A DNA stretch of 64,000 bases from JBGNFV01 sp049645705 (GTDB lineage Bacteria; Bacteroidota; Bacteroidia; Cytophagales; Cyclobacteriaceae), in NCBI GenBank assembly GCA_049645705.1, contig JBARUK010000009.1, forward strand, positions 62,001-126,000, given 5' to 3'. Numbering within the stretch: position 1 is the first letter of the stretch; the number at the start of each line of letters is the position of its first letter. The notes beneath the pieces were generated by a model. The model did no database searches. It was given only the letters and a program-made list of their open reading frames with translations, and was not told the DNA's origin. Below, one piece after another: positions 34,858-44,217 of the stretch. Position numbers and translations under genes: made by a program.

Positions 34858-36855
34858 AAACAGCTTTTTGAATAACCCCTTCTCTTCTTTTTCTTCCGGC
34901 CTTTCTGCTACGGGCAGCCCGAGGCGAGCATATGCACTCTCAGTAAGATATACTTCTGCTCTCAGGCCGGCTGTATCATCCTGGGTAAGCTGGTTTCGTC
35001 TCAGCATAATATCTGTCAGCAGGTTAAAGTACCCCTCATGATAGCTCCGAAGCTTCCCTGTGCTACTTTCAAAGGAATAGCGGGCCTTTCTAGGCTTCGG
35101 GATGATACTGGTAAGAAATAAAGACTCGGCAAGTGTAAGGTCGCCGGGGTGTTTACCGAAATAAAAGTCAGAGGCTTCTGTGATGCCATAGATATGCGGC
35201 CCCCATTCGATTATGTTGAGGTAGGTTTGCATCATCTGCCGCTTACTTACCAGGCCCAGCTCTTCTATGAGCCATACGATCATTGCCTCCTCTACCTTGC
35301 GGCCTATCGTTTTTCGCTTAGATAAGTATACGTTTTTGACAAGCTGCATGGTGATTGTACTTCCTCCGCGGGTAAAGTTGCTGTCCTGCAGGTTAGTGAT
35401 AAAGCTTTTGCGAAAAGCATCTTCATTAAAGCCATTGTGCGACCAGAACCCGCCATCCTCGGCTGTAAGGATACAGTCGATAAGGTAGGGAGAAACCTGA
35501 CCTATTGGCGTATAATTTGACCCGCCGGGAGAGACAGTAAATGTCCTGTCCAATTCACCTCTTACATAAGCTTTCTGCGTAAAGGTTCCGTTTATCTTAC
35601 GGTAATCTTCCCGTCCGTATTTAGTGATCTTTAAGTTTTTACCATCCATCGAGCTATCAAAAACAAGCGTTTCGGGCTTCTTTGGGTCTATTTTAGCCAA
35701 TAGGCTGTACTTGATATTACCAGTGGCTTCCATGCCCTGGAAAGTATTGAACAGGCCGGGGGGCAGGCTGGCAAAAAAATCGTTGGCATCCCAGGTAGTC
35801 TCGGGAACAGCCACTGCAAAATCCCTGTCACCGTATCTGCCATAGCTAAAATAGAAGGGGATATCTATCTTATTGACTACAACATGACTGGAGCTATCGA
35901 CCATAATAAACTGGTCGCCAAGGCTGAAATTCACATCCGCTTCCAACTTGTCCATTACTATCCGTTCTACGGAAACATCTTCATTGAGCACGGAAAAACC
36001 CTCTACCGAAATTTTGCCTACCATGTTTGTTCGTGAGTCGCCAACATCTTTTTGCTTAAAAGAGGCTTTCATACTTGTAAGGCTGGCCTTTGTATCAAGT
36101 AATTTTTCTATAAGGGGCAATTCATTTTCGCCTTCCACAAGCTCCAGGTTAAAGCTGAGAAGTTTATCATCTTCGTTTACCGTCCCGTCTACTTTGTAGG
36201 TCTGTATATTCTTTCCCTCAAATAAGCTAAGGAGCATTTTATAGGGAGCACCGTCTTTGCGAAAGTCTTCTATCACGACCCGCCCGCGAGTACTGTCGCG
36301 GCTCAGGTCTGCAATAAGGCTATCGATGGTGATACTCTCTGGAATGTAATTGAATGCAGCATCGAAGGCCTCATCCATGTATTTTTTATAGTTCAGCGAA
36401 AGTATCTTTTCCAGGGCCGCAGATGTGGCAGTGGTGTCTGCTGAAGCTGTCCGGACTGAGAGGCTGTCCGGTTCGCTGGTGTCTGAATTTTGTGAAGGTG
36501 TGCCCCTGGTATAGTATAGGTGAGCATTATTCATAATAAATTCCTCGGGCCTTACTTTGGCTACCAGGATGTTGCTCCACTTCAGCTTAGTATACATTTT
36601 GTCGGCAGTGAAGACGGTTTCACCCTCATCGCTGATCTTTAGGCTGTCAAGGGTAATATAACTGAGGCCGGACATATCCACATTTCCGTACGTCAGATTC
36701 ATGCCCGTTCGGGCTTCGAATTTCTCAGAGGCTTTATCCAGTGCTTTCCTGAGAAGAGGTTTGCGTAAGGCATAACCTGCAATAAACAGTAGCAGGACAA
36801 CACCAAGCACAAGAGCAGAAATACGGATGACTTTTTTTTGTCGTGAATTCATCAA
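34819..36855 (-). CDS. AsmA-like domain fused to a GT51 peptidoglycan transglycosylase
   Basis: 678 residues. A membrane helix (10-28) is followed by an AsmA-like region (about 30-430), the beta-rich lipid-transfer type fold, and then a glycosyltransferase 51 domain (about 445-615). GT51 motifs are TAEDGGFWSHNGF with catalytic Glu466, TRGGSTITMQLVKN and KRKTIGRKVEEA. There is no transpeptidase domain, so it is a monofunctional enzyme that polymerises lipid II glycan chains. The N-terminal AsmA-like part replaces the usual short anchor. It could couple wall synthesis to lipid or outer-membrane traffic, which is inference. The stop lies inside the end of the kinase gene. Confidence 0.87.
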   Translation of the reverse strand: MMNSRQKKVIRISALVLGVVLLLFIAGYALRKPLLRKALDKASEKFEARTGMNLTYGNVDMSGLSYITLDSLKISDEGETVFTADKMYTKLKWSNILVAKVRPEEFIMNNAHLYYTRGTPSQNSDTSEPDSLSVRTASADTTATSAALEKILSLNYKKYMDEAFDAAFNYIPESITIDSLIADLSRDSTRGRVVIEDFRKDGAPYKMLLSLFEGKNIQTYKVDGTVNEDDKLLSFNLELVEGENELPLIEKLLDTKASLTSMKASFKQKDVGDSRTNMVGKISVEGFSVLNEDVSVERIVMDKLEADVNFSLGDQFIMVDSSSHVVVNKIDIPFYFSYGRYGDRDFAVAVPETTWDANDFFASLPPGLFNTFQGMEATGNIKYSLLAKIDPKKPETLVFDSSMDGKNLKITKYGREDYRKINGTFTQKAYVRGELDRTFTVSPGGSNYTPIGQVSPYLIDCILTAEDGGFWSHNGFNEDAFRKSFITNLQDSNFTRGGSTITMQLVKNVYLSKRKTIGRKVEEAMIVWLIEELGLVSKRQMMQTYLNIIEWGPHIYGITEASDFYFGKHPGDLTLAESLFLTSIIPKPRKARYSFESSTGKLRSYHEGYFNLLTDIMLRRNQLTQDDTAGLRAEVYLTESAYARLGLPVAERPEEKEEKGLFKKLFSNGNNIPLRSGF

Positions 36856-36982
36856 AAAAATAGGATTCAGGTAGTAAAACAGACTTATAACCTAAAAAGA
36901 GGGGCAATTGATTTAAAACAAACACAATGAGATTATGAGAGTTAGGAAGGGTGTTATATTACTAACTATTAATCAGTAGGTT

Positions 36983-37726
36983 ATGAAATCGTTATCCGGA
37001 AAGTCGGCTATTGTTACTGGGGCCTCCAGCGGAATAGGAAGTGCTACAGCTAAGGCACTTGCTAAAGAAGGTATAAATGTAGTGCTAGCCGCCCGACGCG
37101 AAGAAAGACTAAAAGAGCTAAAGGAAGAAATAGAAAAGGAGGGGGGTAAAGCAGTCATATGTGTGACTGATGTTACCAAAGATGAAGACACTAAGAAGTT
37201 AGCAGAAGTCGCCAAATCGTCTTTCGGTTCTATTGATATTCTACTGAACAATGCTGGTGTCATGCCGCTGTCATTTATGGCAAAGCTGAAAGTAGAAGAA
37301 TGGCGCAAGATGGTGGATGTCAATATCCATGGCGTTCTCAATTGTATAGCCCATGTGCTGCCGATAATGTTAGACCAGAAAAGCGGACACATCATCAATA
37401 TTTCCTCTGTTGCCGGTAGAAAGCTATTTCCAGGAGGAGCTGTCTATTGCCTGACCAAATTTGGTGTAAGGGCGTTGAGCGAAGGTATGCGACAGGAACT
37501 GGGGCCTAAAAAGGGCATCAGGGTAACGTGTATAGAGCCGGGAGCAGTAGAAACAGAACTGGCCGACAGCATTACTGATGAAGACGTACAGGAAATGATC
37601 AAGGGCATGCTGGATATCAATGCCTTACAAGCGGAAGATATTGCAAATGGTATACTGTATGCACTTAAGCAGCCTGATCATGTAGACGTATCAGAGATAA
37701 TGATCATGCCTACGGAACAAGGATAG
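36983..37726 (+). CDS. Short-chain dehydrogenase/reductase (SDR), copy 1
   Basis: 247 residues of the classical SDR type. The cofactor motif TGASSGIG, the NNAG structural motif, and the catalytic Ser-Tyr-Lys (NISSVAG and YCLTK) are all present. The Arg pair AARREER after the second strand favours NADP(H). Substrate unknown. It is about half identical by eye to the SDR at 40697-41446, sharing LNNAGVMPLS, EEWRKMVDVN and the C-terminal PTEQG/PTGKG. Confidence 0.9.
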   Translation: MKSLSGKSAIVTGASSGIGSATAKALAKEGINVVLAARREERLKELKEEIEKEGGKAVICVTDVTKDEDTKKLAEVAKSSFGSIDILLNNAGVMPLSFMAKLKVEEWRKMVDVNIHGVLNCIAHVLPIMLDQKSGHIINISSVAGRKLFPGGAVYCLTKFGVRALSEGMRQELGPKKGIRVTCIEPGAVETELADSITDEDVQEMIKGMLDINALQAEDIANGILYALKQPDHVDVSEIMIMPTEQG

Positions 37727-37844
37727 GCTTAAAAAAATATTCCGCCCATACGGGAAGTATACCTGCTTCGTTGTCTTATATGTGTATTCAGCCTTATAGT
37801 GTGTTATTTGAAGGTCATTTTGAATGACTTAAAATAAACTAAGC

Positions 37845-37961
37845 ATGGAAAACCTAAAGAAGTTACGACAGGAAAGAGAGAAGATCATCAGGAGCATGAA
37901 AGTAGAACTGGCCTGCCTTATAGTCGTGGTCTTGCTTACATTATCACTGCTACTTTTGTGA
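37845..37961 (+). CDS. Small single-pass membrane peptide (38 aa)
   Basis: ATG 37845 to TGA 37959-37961 encodes 38 residues: a charged helical N-terminus (MENLKKLRQEREKIIRSMKV) then an uninterrupted hydrophobic helix ending in LSLLLL. The pattern of a basic amphipathic part plus one membrane span is typical of real small membrane proteins. Function unknown. It sits between an SDR gene and another small membrane peptide gene. Confidence 0.55.
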   Translation: MENLKKLRQEREKIIRSMKVELACLIVVVLLTLSLLLL

Positions 37962-37989
37962 GAATGAGCAAGGTACAGTCTACGTAATA

Positions 37990-38019
37990 TTTGGGTAGGA
38001 ATAGTTTGTGATAAATTTG
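37990..38019 (+). promoter_or_regulatory. Promoter of the 48-aa membrane peptide gene
   Basis: TTTG (37990-37993), 18 bases, then TAAATTTG plus T (38012-38019), a full match to the Bacteroidetes -33/-7 consensus. The leader would be about 90 bases. Confidence 0.6.
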
Positions 38020-38114
38020 TAGGCCCCTTCTTTTATTCGCCGATAAACCGTATTATTGCGGTGAATTTGAGTGAGCGCAGGATTGCGTAAGGCTTTAAAA
38101 TAAACATAGCAAAG

Positions 38115-38261
38115 ATGTTTTTAAGTCCATTTGTTACCGACGGTGTAAACACCTTTATTACAATCGTAGCGGTAGTTATCGGTTTGATAACTGCACTATC
38201 TTTTCTCGATGTTCTTTCACTAAAACAGAAGGACGGCGGGGATAAAGAACATAAGCATTGA
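38115..38261 (+). CDS. Small single-pass membrane peptide (48 aa)
   Basis: ATG 38115 to TGA 38259-38261 encodes 48 residues: a short polar start, a hydrophobic helix (about 12-35), and a charged tail KQKDGGDKEHKH. A well-formed promoter lies upstream and a strong terminator begins 16 bases after the stop, which supports a real gene. Function unknown; the tail is His/Lys/Asp-rich. Confidence 0.6.
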   Translation: MFLSPFVTDGVNTFITIVAVVIGLITALSFLDVLSLKQKDGGDKEHKH

Positions 38262-38276
38262 TCTTATAGAAAATAT

Positions 38277-38307
38277 AAAAAGGGCTTTTTGAAGCCCTTT
38301 TATTTTT
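38277..38307. terminator. Bidirectional terminator between the small peptide gene and ggt
   Basis: A 10-bp stem (38278-38287 with 38292-38301), TTTG loop, flanked by A and T tracts. It serves the plus-strand peptide gene and the minus-strand ggt. Confidence 0.88.
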
Positions 38308-40030
38308 AGTAACCTATTGCCGTATCGTCTCCCCTGGGATCGGCACCTCCTTCAAGTCTGCCATCATCTAGTATTAGTATGGCATCGACTCTTCCTATTG
38401 CGTTCACTTCATCTATAGTGTGTCCCATCTCCATGAGCTGCGCTTTTGTATTTTCATCGAATGCACCCTCCTCAACCCTGATCTGGTCGGGCAGCCATTG
38501 ATGGTGAAACCTGGGTGAACTTACTGCCTGCTGCATACTCATGTTATGCTGAGTGACCTTCAGAAATACCTGAAGAACAGATGTGATAATGGTAGAGCCG
38601 CCCGGAGTTCCTACTACCATAAACAGTTTACCGTCCTTTTCTACTACAGTAGGCGTCATGGAGCTAAGCATTCTTTTGCCAGGGGCAATGGCATTGGCCT
38701 TACCACCTATAAGGCCGAACATGTTTGGCTCTCCCGGTTTGATGCTGAAGTCGTCCATTTCATTGTTCAGCAGGAATCCGGCCTTTGCTACTACCACACC
38801 GGAGCCGTAGCCTCCATTTAGCGTGGTGGTGACAGCTACGGCATTGCCATCTTTATCAACAATACTAAAGTGTGTAGTTTGCTCTGATTCTGCGGGTGTA
38901 CCGAGCCCCGGGTTGACCTCAGATGAAGAAGTAGCTTTATTTTCATCAAAATTGTTCATCCGGCTCCTGGCATACGTAGTACTGAGGAGGTCCCCTTGCG
39001 GCACCGGGTAAAAGTCAGCATCACCCATATGCCTGGCACGGTCTGCATAAGCACGTCGTTCGGCTTCGGTAAGCAGATGAATGGTGGACACAGAATAAGG
39101 TTCTGCTGATTTCAAATCAAACGGAGAGACCATGTTGAGCACCTGGCCCATGACCAGCCCGCCCGAACTTGGGGGTGGCATAGAGATAAGCTTATAATCC
39201 TGAAAGTCTATAAATACCGGATCACGCCATTTGGCTCTATAGTTAGCCAGGTCTTCAGCATCGATCGTTCCACCGCCACGTTTCATCTCTTCCACGATCA
39301 GGCGGGCTGTTTCACCTTCGTAAAAATCACGGCCTTCGGTATCTGCTATTCGTTTAAGTGTAGAGGCGAGCTCAGGCATGTATATGGTGTCACCGGGTTG
39401 CCAGTTTTCATTTAATAAGAACCGGGGTTGTATCATATTGACCTCTTGGAAGTATTTCTGTACATTCTGCAATTGGTAGGCCTCTCGGCGGGTAAGAGCA
39501 AAGCCTTCACCTGCCAGTTTGATAGCGGGCGCCATAATATCTGCTAATGGCATAGATCCGAACTTACGATGAGCCTCTATCATGCCTGCCACCGTGCCGG
39601 GCACCCCGGATGCCAGGTGGCCTTCGCGACTGCTCATAGGAATTACTTCCCCTGCGTTGTCCAGATACATATCCTCAGTAGCGTTACCGGATGCCTTCTC
39701 CCGGTAGTCAAGAGTATATGCTTCTCCTTCTGCATCTCTGTATACTAAAAAACCACCACCACCAATATTACCGGCGGCGGGTAGTACCACGGCTAGAGCA
39801 AACTGAACACCGATGGCTGCATCTATTGCATTCCCCCCATTGCGTAATATGCTGATACCGGCTTCGGACGCGAGCGGGTGAGCACTGACTACCATGGCCG
39901 AGTCGCTTATTAGTCCCCTGTCACCGATAAAGGGGTTATCTGAGGTGGCTTGTCTTTCGGTCAGAGTTTCCTGCTGGCAACTGAAAAGCAGCAGGATCAG
40001 GGGAATAAACAGGTTAATACTGGTACGCAT
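38306..40030 (-). CDS. ggt: Gamma-glutamyltransferase lipoprotein
   Basis: 574 residues, the usual length. A lipoprotein signal ends in LLLFSC (Cys18), placing the enzyme in the envelope. It is made as a pro-protein and cleaves itself between Gln384 and Thr385 in EQTTHFS; Thr385 becomes the nucleophile. Other conserved parts are LDYREKA, PPPSSGG, and the C-terminal SSMTPTVV and GGSTI. It hydrolyses glutathione and transfers gamma-glutamyl groups. This organism probably also uses bacillithiol (bshB1 here), so gamma-glutamyl peptides in general may be the substrate. Divergent from ridA. Confidence 0.95.
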   Translation of the reverse strand: MRTSINLFIPLILLLFSCQQETLTERQATSDNPFIGDRGLISDSAMVVSAHPLASEAGISILRNGGNAIDAAIGVQFALAVVLPAAGNIGGGGFLVYRDAEGEAYTLDYREKASGNATEDMYLDNAGEVIPMSSREGHLASGVPGTVAGMIEAHRKFGSMPLADIMAPAIKLAGEGFALTRREAYQLQNVQKYFQEVNMIQPRFLLNENWQPGDTIYMPELASTLKRIADTEGRDFYEGETARLIVEEMKRGGGTIDAEDLANYRAKWRDPVFIDFQDYKLISMPPPSSGGLVMGQVLNMVSPFDLKSAEPYSVSTIHLLTEAERRAYADRARHMGDADFYPVPQGDLLSTTYARSRMNNFDENKATSSSEVNPGLGTPAESEQTTHFSIVDKDGNAVAVTTTLNGGYGSGVVVAKAGFLLNNEMDDFSIKPGEPNMFGLIGGKANAIAPGKRMLSSMTPTVVEKDGKLFMVVGTPGGSTIITSVLQVFLKVTQHNMSMQQAVSSPRFHHQWLPDQIRVEEGAFDENTKAQLMEMGHTIDEVNAIGRVDAILILDDGRLEGGADPRGDDTAIGY

Positions 40031-40134
40031 AAAAATTGATAGTTTGGCTAAAATATACGGATATCCTTTTTATTATTCCTATACATACCGTTCATGTCAG
40101 CAGAGTTGCGTTTAGTAATAACCAGATAGATGAG

Positions 40135-40527
40135 ATGATGAAAAAGAAGCATATATCTTCGGGTGCACCCTGGGAAGAAATAGTCGGGTATTCGAGAGTA
40201 GTCAGAGCAGGTAGCCATGTCTTTCTGTCAGGGACTGCTGCGGTAGATGAAAGTGGTGAGGTGGTTGCTCCCGGTAACGGAAAGAAACAGATGCGGTATA
40301 TCCTGCAGGTAGCCCGAAAAGCCCTGGAAGAAGCTGGCGCTGATCTTTCCTGCATAGTCAGGACCAGAATGTTCGTTACTGATATATCCCAATGGGAATC
40401 AATCGGCAGAGTGCACAGAGAAGTGTTCAGGGATATACGGCCTGCTACTTCTATGGTAGAAGTAAATGGCCTTATCGCGCCTGGTATGGTAGTAGAAATA
40501 GAGATGGATGGAATTGTTACTGACTGA
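40135..40527 (+). CDS. RidA family protein (YjgF/YER057c)
   Basis: 130 residues from ATG 40135, with ATG 40138 also possible; the longer frame is not supported. The fold has the features of RidA proteins: GYSRVVRAG, VFLSGTAAVD, the ALEEAGADLS helix, and the late Arg-Met/Phe-Val-Thr-Asp strand. RidA hydrolyses reactive enamine/imine intermediates made by PLP enzymes. The usual EIEAVA ending is replaced by EIEMDGI, so it may be a RidA subfamily with another substrate. Confidence 0.88.
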   Translation: MMKKKHISSGAPWEEIVGYSRVVRAGSHVFLSGTAAVDESGEVVAPGNGKKQMRYILQVARKALEEAGADLSCIVRTRMFVTDISQWESIGRVHREVFRDIRPATSMVEVNGLIAPGMVVEIEMDGIVTD

Positions 40528-40696
40528 CTGTTCATGGCTGGTCGGAGTAATGCCTCCAACCTTATAGAAAATTGTATGTGAGCATTCCCGAATTATGTGA
40601 TGGTGAGGGAATAAAGTCCTGATCTTATCAAAATTGTCAGGGGAAACGTAACAAATCCAGCTCAGACGTATTTACCGGATATACAGAGCTTTATAA

Positions 40697-41446
40697 ATGA
40701 AATACACAGATAAAAAAGTGGCCGTTATTACCGGGGCAAGCAGCGGAATAGGCCGGGCAATAGCTAAGAAGTTTGCTGAAAACGGACTGAAGGTAGTCCT
40801 GGGTGCCAGGACATCGGAAGAACTGGCAGAACTCAAGAAGGAGCTGGGCACGGAAGAGGGGGAAGCCATCTACCGTACCTGCGATATGACCAGTATGGAT
40901 CAGGTCAACGGATTGATACAGGCGGCAAAAGATACTTTTGGTGAACTGCATATACTGGTGAATAATGCCGGCCTTATGCCTTTATCTTACCTTAAAAATC
41001 GCCACCTGGACGAGTGGGAGGAGATGGTAGATGTAAATGTCAAAGGTGTACTGAAGGCTACCTACGCAGCGCTACCTCTTCTTAAAAAGCAAGACAGCTC
41101 ACATATTATCAATATTGCCTCGGCTGATGGTCGTACCATCTATGAAGGAGGTGCGGTATACGCAGCGACCAAAGCGGCCGTAATCAAGTTCTCCGAAGGT
41201 ATCAGAACTGAGCTATCTCCTGAGTTCAATATACACGTTACCTGTATCGATCCGGGTACGGTAGATACACCCCTGCGGGAGAGTATTACGGATGAGGAAT
41301 TACTGAATGACAAAGAAAGTAGCTGGACTGAAGATGAGGCCAAACTGATGGCAGATGACATCGCTGAACTGGCCTATTTTGCCATATCCAGACCGGACAG
41401 GGTAAACCTGACGGAGATGATCGTCAAACCTACCGGAAAGGGATAA
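40697..41446 (+). CDS. Short-chain dehydrogenase/reductase (SDR), copy 2
   Basis: 249 residues, classical SDR. ITGASSGIG binds the cofactor, NNAGLMPLS follows the fourth strand, and the catalytic set is Ser in NIASADG, Tyr and Lys in YAATKAA. LGARTSEE after strand two leaves the cofactor choice open. It is a paralogue of the gene at 36983-37726, about 3 kb away, and the copies have diverged. It ends 40 bases before treY. Substrate unknown. Confidence 0.9.
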   Translation: MKYTDKKVAVITGASSGIGRAIAKKFAENGLKVVLGARTSEELAELKKELGTEEGEAIYRTCDMTSMDQVNGLIQAAKDTFGELHILVNNAGLMPLSYLKNRHLDEWEEMVDVNVKGVLKATYAALPLLKKQDSSHIINIASADGRTIYEGGAVYAATKAAVIKFSEGIRTELSPEFNIHVTCIDPGTVDTPLRESITDEELLNDKESSWTEDEAKLMADDIAELAYFAISRPDRVNLTEMIVKPTGKG

Positions 41447-41486
41447 GCCGTACATTTTTCAGGTTATCGTTTTTAACATTTTGTAC

Positions 41487-44210
41487 ATGTACATACCCTC
41501 ATCCACTTATCGCATTCAGTTTCACAAAGATTTTACATTTGAGGACCTGCAGCAGCACTTGTCTTACCTGGACTCCCTCGGGGTAGGATGTATTTATTCA
41601 TCCCCGGTCTTCAAAGCTGTTGCCGAATCTACTCATGGATACGATGTGACCGACCCACACAGTATCAATACTGAAGTGGGCAGTCTGGAAGAACTGGAAA
41701 AGCTGGTCAACAAAGCGGCAGCCAGAAACATTGGCTGGCTTCAGGATATTGTCCCCAACCATATGGCTTTTGACAGCCACAACCCTTGGATAGCCGATGT
41801 GCTGGAGAGTGGGCCTGATTCACCCTTTTATAATTTTTTCGATATAGACTGGACGGATGAAAACCCGGCCCTGAAAGGTAAAGTAATGCTGCCCTTCCTG
41901 GGAGAGCCATTGGAAACGTGTCTTCAGAGCGGCGACCTGAGCATTAAGTATAACAGGAAGAGATTATTCATTGCCTATTTTGACAACCGGTACCCGATAA
42001 ACCTCAGAAGCTACTTCCCTGTAGTAGAGGAAATGAAGCGGGCGGCTGATGAGTGGGATACGGACAATAAAACTGCGGCTATTCTGCAGTCTCTGTACAA
42101 AGCAACATCGAACCTGAAGGAAAAGATATCACTGGAAGAGAAAGACCAGTACCGAAGTCTCTTTTCAGAAAGTCTGACTGATAAAGGCATAGAAAAGCTT
42201 CTGCGTTTTGCCCTGGATGCTATCAACCGCGACCCGGAACGCCTGAGGGGCATCATGGACCAACAGTATTACAGTCTTACCTTCTATAAGGCCACTGAAC
42301 AGGAAATAAACTTCCGAAGGTTCTTTACCATCAATTCGCTCATCTGTATCAATATGGAAGATGAGCAGATATTCAACTACTATCATCGGTTTATCAAAAG
42401 CCTCACGAAGCAGGGTGTTTTCAAAGGCCTTCGGGTAGACCATATAGACGGACTGGCTAATCCCGGGCAATACCTGGAATGGCTCAGAAAGCTGGTAGGT
42501 AATGAAACTTATATAGTGGTAGAAAAAATACTGGAAGATGGAGAAGACCTTCCCGGTGCATGGCCCATACAGGGAACGAGCGGGTATGATTTTCTGGCTA
42601 TTATGAACCAGTTATTTACCGAACCGGAAGGGTGGCGAAGCCTGGAAGAAGTTTACCAGGAGTTCGTGCCGGAAATACCGCCCTTCGGAAGGCTCCTCCC
42701 GGACCGGAAGTATTTCATTCTCATGAATCGTATGCATGGCGAACTGGATAATCTGTACCAGATGCTCGTCAGGTTATCATTGCTGAAAGATGGGAAAAAG
42801 AAGGGGGTGAAGGAAGCGTTGGCCCGACTCATGGCCGCTTTCCCCATCTATAGGATTTATTCCCAGTCGCTTCCCCTCGAAAGTGAAGATGCTGAACAGA
42901 TAAGTGAAGCTTTTGCCCGGGTAGAGGACAGATTCCCTAAGCTGAAAGAACCTTTAGCGAAGCTTGAAGCCATTTTTTCTCCTTCTCTGAGCGGGAAAAA
43001 GGATTTTGATGGCAGAAGAATGCATTTCATCAAAAGATGGCAGCAGTTTACAGGTCCGTTAGCCGCAAAAGGCGGTGAGGATACCAGCTTCTATATTTTT
43101 CACAGGCTGATCTCCAGAAACGAAGTAGGTGATAACCCTTCTACCGGAACGATCTCCCTTGAGGCTTTCCACCGGAAGATGGTAGAAAGAAATAAACTCT
43201 ACCCTCATGCACTCAGCGGCACATCTACGCATGATACCAAACGGGGAGAAGACAGCCGCATGCGCCTGAATGTACTGAGTGAAATGCCAGATGAGTGGGC
43301 TAATGCTGTGCTGGAATGGAAAGAGCTTAACAAATCGTTTGTTTCCGGCAAAGGCCCGGATAGCAACGTTGAGTACTTTCTGTATCAAACCCTGGTAGGC
43401 CTGTGGCCCATGTCTTTGGCTTTTAAGAAAAGCCACTTTAAACGGCTGTCCGAATACCTGAGCAAAGCCCTGAGAGAAGCGAAAGTACAGACCAGTTGGT
43501 CAGACCCGGATGAAGAGTACGAAAAAGCGATAATCTCCTTTGCCGGTAGTATTACCCAAAAGGATTCGGCCTTTACAGATTCCTTTAAGAAGTTCATACA
43601 GCCTGTAGTCAGGGCCGGAGTCATAAACTCTTTGTCCCAGGTAGTCATCAAACATACCGCTCCTGGTATTCCCGATGTATACCAGGGCTGCGAAGGCTGG
43701 GACCTAAGCCTTGTTGATCCGGATAATAGACGTCCGGTTGATTACGATAAGTGGAAAAAAGAGCTGAAAAAAGTAAAGAAAAGTTTCAGTTCGAATTTTT
43801 CAGATACAGGTAATGAGCTTCTGAGCAGCTTTAAGAATGGAAATGTCAAGATGTTTTTGACCTGGCGCTTGCTGCAGCTTCGAAAACGAAATACTAAGTT
43901 TTTCGAAAAGGCCAACTATATTCCTGTAGAAGTAGATGAGGATGGCGAGATAGTCGCTTACCTTCGCAGATCAGGCAACAAGTGGCTGTTTGTACTATGT
44001 TTACTTCGTCCTTACAAGTATCTTTCTGCTGAGAGTAGTACGCTTTCCGTAGATGTTGATAGTAATGTATACCCCGACCTACCGGATAAAGCACCGAACA
44101 AATGGACCAACTTATTTACAGGAACACATTATGAATCTATGCCATCTGTGAGAGAGCTTCTGTCAAGTTTTCCTGTCGTATGCCTGGTAAGTGATCAACT
44201 CAAACTCTGA
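41487..44210 (+). CDS. treY: Malto-oligosyltrehalose synthase
   Basis: 907 residues from ATG 41487 (an in-frame TTG at 41481 is less likely). The GH13 family 26 layout is clear: N-terminal STYRIQFHKDFTF, GYDVTDPHSINTEVGS, the nucleophile region GLRVDHIDGL, IVVEKILEDGE, and SGTSTHDTKRGED. It isomerises the reducing-end bond of maltodextrins to an alpha-1,1 link. TreZ, which would then release trehalose, is not in this window. malQ starts 7 bases after the stop, so the two are one operon feeding on glycogen or maltodextrin. Confidence 0.95.
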   Translation: MYIPSSTYRIQFHKDFTFEDLQQHLSYLDSLGVGCIYSSPVFKAVAESTHGYDVTDPHSINTEVGSLEELEKLVNKAAARNIGWLQDIVPNHMAFDSHNPWIADVLESGPDSPFYNFFDIDWTDENPALKGKVMLPFLGEPLETCLQSGDLSIKYNRKRLFIAYFDNRYPINLRSYFPVVEEMKRAADEWDTDNKTAAILQSLYKATSNLKEKISLEEKDQYRSLFSESLTDKGIEKLLRFALDAINRDPERLRGIMDQQYYSLTFYKATEQEINFRRFFTINSLICINMEDEQIFNYYHRFIKSLTKQGVFKGLRVDHIDGLANPGQYLEWLRKLVGNETYIVVEKILEDGEDLPGAWPIQGTSGYDFLAIMNQLFTEPEGWRSLEEVYQEFVPEIPPFGRLLPDRKYFILMNRMHGELDNLYQMLVRLSLLKDGKKKGVKEALARLMAAFPIYRIYSQSLPLESEDAEQISEAFARVEDRFPKLKEPLAKLEAIFSPSLSGKKDFDGRRMHFIKRWQQFTGPLAAKGGEDTSFYIFHRLISRNEVGDNPSTGTISLEAFHRKMVERNKLYPHALSGTSTHDTKRGEDSRMRLNVLSEMPDEWANAVLEWKELNKSFVSGKGPDSNVEYFLYQTLVGLWPMSLAFKKSHFKRLSEYLSKALREAKVQTSWSDPDEEYEKAIISFAGSITQKDSAFTDSFKKFIQPVVRAGVINSLSQVVIKHTAPGIPDVYQGCEGWDLSLVDPDNRRPVDYDKWKKELKKVKKSFSSNFSDTGNELLSSFKNGNVKMFLTWRLLQLRKRNTKFFEKANYIPVEVDEDGEIVAYLRRSGNKWLFVLCLLRPYKYLSAESSTLSVDVDSNVYPDLPDKAPNKWTNLFTGTHYESMPSVRELLSSFPVVCLVSDQLKL

Positions 44211-44217
44211 TCTGCAT

